Source: Glacieibacterium sp038210595 (GTDB lineage Bacteria; Pseudomonadota; Alphaproteobacteria; Sphingomonadales; Sphingomonadaceae). From it: a stretch of 64,000 nt of DNA. Location: NCBI GenBank assembly GCA_038210595.1, contig JBBQWN010000008.1, forward strand, positions 36,650 to 100,649, read 5' to 3'. A model generated the notes under the pieces. That model saw nothing but the letters and a program-made list of their open reading frames with translations, was not told the origin of the DNA and searched no databases. This document shows positions 62,436 through 64,000 of the stretch, in pieces; within the stretch, counting starts at the first letter, position 1, and the number at the start of each line of letters is the position of its first letter. The translations under genes were made by a program, and so were the position numbers.

Positions 62436-62797
62436 GCCGCGCCGCCGTCGTCCGCGCCTATCTGTCCGCGATGGCGGCGGGCGACCTCGACGGGGTCGTC
62501 GCCTGTTTCACGCCCGGTGGCCGGGTAACCTCGCCGGTCTATGGCGGCGTCCCCGTCGCCGATTTCTATCGCCGCCTGTTCGCCGATACGGTCGCCGCTG
62601 AAGTTACCCTGCGCGAGATCTACACCGGCGAGACCGACGAGCGGCTGGCCGCCCACTTCGACTATCGCTGGGAACGCACCGACGGCACCCGGACCGCGTG
62701 CGCGCTGGTCGATCTGTTCAACTTCGCGCCGGGCACCGCGCTGATCGACCACCTCACCATCATTTTCGACACCGCCCGGATCGGCAAGGCGGCGTAA
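62432..62797 (+). CDS. SnoaL/NTF2-like protein
   Basis: This 121-residue alpha+beta barrel protein has an initial helix (AVVRAYLSAMAAGDLDGVVACF) followed by GGVPVADFYRRLF and a run of strands, the standard NTF2-like fold. These proteins act as small isomerases, hydratases or ligand-binding factors. The GTG start overlaps the deaminase stop (GTGA), so it is the last gene of the GMC operon. No catalytic residues can be assigned. Confidence 0.75.
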   Translation: MSRAAVVRAYLSAMAAGDLDGVVACFTPGGRVTSPVYGGVPVADFYRRLFADTVAAEVTLREIYTGETDERLAAHFDYRWERTDGTRTACALVDLFNFAPGTALIDHLTIIFDTARIGKAA

Positions 62798-62800
62798 GCG

Positions 62801-63565
62801 TCAGGCAGCGACGGTGAAGCTCGCCTGACCGAGCCCGCCGCCGGCCTCCACCATGACATGCGCGCCGGGCGTCAGCGGCTCGGCTGCCGTCGCCGCGCCC
62901 GCGAGCAGGATTTCGCCCGGCTCCAGGCTCTCCCCCGCCGCACCGGCCAGTCGCGCCGCGGCGACCAGCGCGCGCAGCGGATGGCCGAGAATCGCCGCGC
63001 TCGACCCGACCTGTACCGCCCGGCCGCCGATGCTCATCACCATGCCGATATTGGCGATGTCGGTCGCCGCCGTCCGCCACGCGCCGATCACCAGCCCCGC
63101 CCCCGACGTATTGTCGGCGACGACGTCGGGCAGGCTGAAGCGGAACTGCCGGTAGCGCGAATCGATGATCTCCATTGCCGGCGCGACCGCCGCCAGCGCC
63201 GCCTGCGCCTCCAGCATCGACACCCAGCCCGACAGCCGCCGCCCGATCAGCAGCGCCAGCTCCGGCTCGACGCGCGGGTGGATGTAGTTGCCGAGCGCGA
63301 TCTCGCCGCCATCGTCGACCAGCATGGCGTCGGTCAGCCGGCCCCAGATCAGGTCCGCGACGTTCATCTGGATCATCTTGGCGCGGCTGGTGAAGCCCAT
63401 CTTGGCGCCGAGGCTCCGTTCCCCGCGGGCCAGCCGCCGGTCGTTCAACGCGCGCTGGATGCGGTAGGCGTCGTCGAGGCCCAACCCGTCGCCGAAACCG
63501 GCGATCGGCGTGGCGGTCAGCCGCGCCTCGTCAAGCGCGGCGGCGGCTGCATCGAGATCGATCAT
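62801..63565 (-). CDS. 4-oxalocrotonate decarboxylase-like (2-keto-4-pentenoate hydratase family)
   Basis: This is a 254-residue member of the fumarylacetoacetase/hydratase-decarboxylase family. The block KMGFTSRAKMIQMNVADLIWG and HPRVEPELALLIG fit the 4-oxalocrotonate decarboxylase branch (DmpH/XylI/NbaG), which gives 2-hydroxypenta-2,4-dienoate. Its ATG overlaps the stop of the next, homologous gene (ATGA), so the two are co-translated. It converges on the GMC-deaminase operon. The pairing with a 2-aminomuconate deaminase makes the assignment more likely. Confidence 0.83.
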   Translation of the reverse strand: MIDLDAAAAALDEARLTATPIAGFGDGLGLDDAYRIQRALNDRRLARGERSLGAKMGFTSRAKMIQMNVADLIWGRLTDAMLVDDGGEIALGNYIHPRVEPELALLIGRRLSGWVSMLEAQAALAAVAPAMEIIDSRYRQFRFSLPDVVADNTSGAGLVIGAWRTAATDIANIGMVMSIGGRAVQVGSSAAILGHPLRALVAAARLAGAAGESLEPGEILLAGAATAAEPLTPGAHVMVEAGGGLGQASFTVAA

Positions 63566-64000
63566 GCCGGGTCCTCGCCAAAGCCGATGCGGACCGAGCC
63601 CAGCCCGGCGATCTCCGCACACAGCCGGTCGCCCGGCAGCGCCGCGACCATCGGGCCGAGCGCCCCCGACAGGATGACGTCGCCGGCCCTTAACGGCCGC
63701 GCCGCCGCCGCCATCTTGCGCGCCAGCCAGGCGGCGGCGTTGAGCGGATGGCCGAGACAGGCCGCGCCCGCGCCGACCGACACCGGCTCCCCGCGCCGCC
63801 ACAGCACCATGCCGCACAGGCGCAGGTCGACGTCCGCGATGCGCTTCGGGGTCGTGCCGAGCACATACGCTCCGCTGGAGCCATTGTCGGCGACCGTGTC
63901 GACGATACGGATGTCCCAGTCCGCGATGCGGCTGCCGACGATCTCGATCGCCGGCAGCGCGTGGTCGATGGCTGCCATCACCTCGGCGGCGGTCGCATCC
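63562..64000 (-). CDS. 2-hydroxypenta-2,4-dienoate hydratase-like, 5' end outside window
   Basis: This is the C-terminal part (about 145 residues) of a hydratase/decarboxylase-family protein; the frame is open to the window end. HALPAIEIVGSRIADWDIRI, DTVADNGSSGAYVLGT and the C-terminal DVILSGALGPM block match the DmpE/MhpD-type 2-keto-4-pentenoate hydratases, which convert the decarboxylase product to 4-hydroxy-2-oxovalerate. It overlaps the decarboxylase-like gene by four bases. The decarboxylase/hydratase pair is normally physically associated in meta-cleavage pathways. Confidence 0.8.
   Translation of the reverse strand, partial: DATAAEVMAAIDHALPAIEIVGSRIADWDIRIVDTVADNGSSGAYVLGTTPKRIADVDLRLCGMVLWRRGEPVSVGAGAACLGHPLNAAAWLARKMAAAARPLRAGDVILSGALGPMVAALPGDRLCAEIAGLGSVRIGFGEDPA

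Overview
The window is a 64 kb piece of a GC-rich alphaproteobacterial chromosome, most probably from the Sphingomonadales. The evidence is the mutM / enoyl-CoA hydratase / rpsT / dnaA order, two TonB-dependent receptors, an MCE (Mla-type) lipid-transport operon, a LuxR-type regulator with no luxI beside it, and dense gene packing with 4-base start/stop overlaps. Both ends cut a gene: an autotransporter on the left and a 2-keto-4-pentenoate hydratase-like gene on the right. I saw no rRNA, tRNA, CRISPR array, integrase or insertion sequence.

Layout. 1-8.1 kb: a giant autotransporter with near-identical tandem repeats. 8.2-16.6 kb: alpha/beta hydrolase, threonine aldolase, DMT transporter, TonB-like protein, orphan CoxL-type molybdoenzyme, epimerase and M48 protease. 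16.7-24.3 kb: pepN, a LuxR regulator followed by mlaE-mlaF-mlaD-lipoprotein, and msrA; much of this stretch is less GC-rich. 24.4-30 kb: TonB receptor, nitroreductase, acyl-CoA dehydrogenase, EF-hand protein. 30-36 kb: a protein with two helix-turn-helix-like repeats, dapB, several small exported proteins, a sirtuin, a zincin, pterin dehydratase, and a DUF559 gene bracketed by palindromic repeats. 36-41.9 kb: SDR, DMT transporter, dnaA, rpsT, enoyl-CoA hydratase, mutM.

41.9-64 kb is a catabolic region for nitrogen-containing aromatics. An aryl-CoA ligase lies divergent from a seven-gene, translationally coupled operon headed by a 2-aminobenzoyl-CoA monooxygenase/reductase-like fusion enzyme, with an SDR, MarR regulator, enoyl-CoA hydratase, acyl-CoA dehydrogenase, thioesterase and RidA deaminase. 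Beyond it is a coupled operon on the other strand (RutA-like flavin monooxygenase, HpaI-like aldolase, aminotransferase, SRPBCC protein, amino-acid permease) with a divergent MarR gene. Then come a TonB receptor, a cyclase-family protein, a second RutA-like monooxygenase, a GMC oxidoreductase operon with a 2-aminomuconate-deaminase-like protein, and two lower meta-pathway enzymes. Similar 12-base pseudo-palindromes lie in four intergenic regions of this part and may be MarR operators.

The items most worth following up are the repeat-bracketed DUF559 cassette, the shared operator-like motif with the undescribed N-aromatic pathway it may control, and the autotransporter repeat block.
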